7,447 bases of DNA from Collinsella sp. (lineage in GTDB: Bacteria; Actinomycetota; Coriobacteriia; Coriobacteriales; Coriobacteriaceae), in assembly GCA_019414325.1 (NCBI GenBank), contig DXMG01000062.1, positions 2,422-9,868 of the forward strand. The letters run 5' to 3'. The notes under the pieces are model-generated. The model did no database searches. It was given only the letters and a program-made list of their open reading frames with translations, and was not told where the DNA came from. Positions 6,617 to 7,447 of this stretch are shown here, piece by piece. The translations under genes were made by a program, and so were the position numbers. Position 1 is the first letter of the stretch. Each line of letters begins with the position of its first letter.

Positions 6617-7282
6617 ATGCCACGCGAGACCAATGCCGCCAAACGCGAGCGCGCCGTTGAGGTGTGCGAGCGTCTCAACCGTCGCTATGGCCCGGTCGAG
6701 TGCTTTTTGGACCACGAGAATCCCTTCCGCTTACTGATCGCGGTGCTGCTCTCGGCGCAAACGACCGATGCACAGGTCAACAAGGTGACGCCGCGGCTGT
6801 TTGCCCAGTGGCCTACGCCCGAGGCTATGGCCGGGGCGAGCGTGGCTGACGTGGCAGACACCATCAAGTCACTCGGCTTCTACAAGAGCAAAGCCAAGCA
6901 TGCCGTCGAGGCCGCGCAGATGATCGTCGCCGACTATGGCGGCGAGGTGCCGGCCGACATGAAGGAACTCGTGAAGCTGCCGGGCGTGGGACGCAAGACG
7001 GCAAACATCGTGCTCAACGTGGGGTATGGCATCGTGGAGGGTATTGCGGTGGACACACACGTCAACCGCATTGCGCACCGCCTGATGCTGAGTCCTAAGA
7101 CGCATGCCAAGGAGCCGCTCAAGACCGAGCAGGATCTACTCAAGATTTTGCCGCACGAGTATTGGGAGTCGGTCAACCATCAGTGGATCACCTTTGGTCG
7201 CGAGATCTGCGATGCCCGCAAACCCAAGTGTGACGAGTGTCCGCTGGCAGATTTGTGCCCCAGCGTGCGCGTAGCGGGGTAG
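6617..7282 (+). CDS. nth: Endonuclease III (DNA glycosylase/AP lyase)
   Basis: This 221-aa protein is of normal length for Nth. It removes oxidised pyrimidines in base excision repair and cleaves at the resulting abasic site. Visible landmarks are LLSAQTTDAQVNKV near residues 44-57, the helix-hairpin-helix LPGVGRKTANIVL with catalytic lysine K127, the catalytic aspartate D146 in VDTHVNR, and the C-terminal [4Fe-4S] ligands C198, C205, C208 and C214 in the exact C-x6-C-x2-C-x5-C spacing. The ATG at 6617 is chosen because gaggag (6606-6611) precedes it by 5 nt; an in-frame GTG at 6593 lacks such a site. The 63-nt gap after the exporter contains the near-palindrome gggacaattgtgccc (6567-6581), which could belong to a promoter or operator, so the gene may be transcribed on its own or read through from the exporter. 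Confidence 0.97.
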   Translation: MPRETNAAKRERAVEVCERLNRRYGPVECFLDHENPFRLLIAVLLSAQTTDAQVNKVTPRLFAQWPTPEAMAGASVADVADTIKSLGFYKSKAKHAVEAAQMIVADYGGEVPADMKELVKLPGVGRKTANIVLNVGYGIVEGIAVDTHVNRIAHRLMLSPKTHAKEPLKTEQDLLKILPHEYWESVNHQWITFGREICDARKPKCDECPLADLCPSVRVAG

Positions 7283-7287
7283 GGCGG

Positions 7288-7312
7288 AACGCATCTTCGT
7301 CTGGCGTTTTTT
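7288..7312 (+). terminator. Possible weak terminator after nth
   Basis: aacgc (7288-7292) pairs with gcgtt (7304-7308) around an 11-nt loop and runs into TTTTTT (7307-7312). The U tract is good but the stem is only 5 bp, so termination here may be partial. The stronger hairpin at 7388 could serve as the main stop. Confidence 0.4.
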
Positions 7313-7330
7313 GCAGGGCCGGGTTTGCCC

Positions 7331-7361
7331 TTGAGCAGGAGTCCTCTCCATGCGCTACCAT
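7331..7361 (+). promoter_or_regulatory. Candidate promoter before the gene starting at 7441
   Basis: TTGAGC (7331-7336) and TACCAT (7356-7361) are 19 nt apart, the same spacing as in the candidate at 4686-4716. A transcript from here would start about 20 nt before the terminator hairpin at 7388. Partial consensus only. Confidence 0.3.
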
Positions 7362-7387
7362 GACAAACAATGATCTTTGACGAACGA

Positions 7388-7415
7388 CCCGCCGAGCTTG
7401 CCTCGGCGGGCTTTT
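7388..7415 (+). terminator. Intrinsic terminator or leader attenuator
   Basis: cccgccgag (7388-7396) and ctcggcggg (7402-7410) form a perfect 9-bp stem with a CTTGC loop, followed by C and TTTT (7412-7415). It can end the nth transcript, about 105 nt downstream of its stop. It also lies only 25 nt before the start codon at 7441, so it could act within the leader of that gene if the promoter at 7331-7361 is used. Confidence 0.8.
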
Positions 7416-7440
7416 GGCGTTGCAATGCCGGAGGAACAGC

Positions 7441-7447
7441 ATGCTCA
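7441..7447 (+). CDS. Start of a further gene (truncated by window edge)
   Basis: ATG at 7441 follows a strong ribosome site, ggagga (7430-7435), at 5-nt spacing, so a gene probably begins here. Only Met-Leu and one base are visible, so no product can be named. A competing reading frame from ATG 7370 (MIFDERPAELASAG...) also stays open to the edge but lacks a ribosome site and runs through the terminator hairpin. Confidence 0.5.

Overview
The window is a roughly 60% GC bacterial segment in which every supported gene lies on the plus strand. The gene content (rubrerythrin of an anaerobe, RmuC, a fused ABC exporter, endonuclease III) and the GC-rich codon use suggest an anaerobic gut actinobacterium of the Coriobacteriia, most like Collinsella. 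This placement is inference from style and content; no marker gene in the window proves it.

Layout: (1) 1-209 is the 3' end of a rubrerythrin gene with its rubredoxin-like zinc-ribbon/iron domain. (2) 231-395 is a composite 3' element: a perfect 29-bp hairpin with a 28-nt loop, a conserved linker and an intrinsic terminator. (3) 488-1120 encodes an unrecognised multi-pass membrane protein with a very basic N-terminal tail. (4) 1138-1318 is a second copy of the composite element, with a 36-bp stem. (5) 1319-1571 has no convincing gene. (6) 1572-2006 encodes a small, glutamine-rich, single-span membrane protein of unknown function. (7) 2130-3220 is a two-gene operon of visibly lower GC: a DUF6036/AbiEii-like nucleotidyltransferase-fold protein followed by a helix-turn-helix protein. 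The two are joined by an overlapping stop/start, and an AT-rich inverted repeat lies over the promoter region, so it looks like a toxin-antitoxin or defence module. (8) 3272-4627 is rmuC, followed by a terminator. (9) 4751-6553 is a 600-aa ABC exporter. (10) 6617-7282 is nth (endonuclease III). (11) 7283-7447 holds one or two terminators, a promoter-like sequence and the first codons of another gene.

Most of the genes look like separate transcription units. The only tightly coupled pair is the nucleotidyltransferase and HTH genes. RmuC and endonuclease III both act on DNA but are separated by a terminator and the exporter, so no shared operon is claimed.

The two observations most worth following are: (a) the paired hairpin-terminator elements, whose loops and linkers are nearly identical while the outer stems differ at ten aligned base pairs, all of them compensated; and (b) the nucleotidyltransferase/HTH pair with its putative self-operator.
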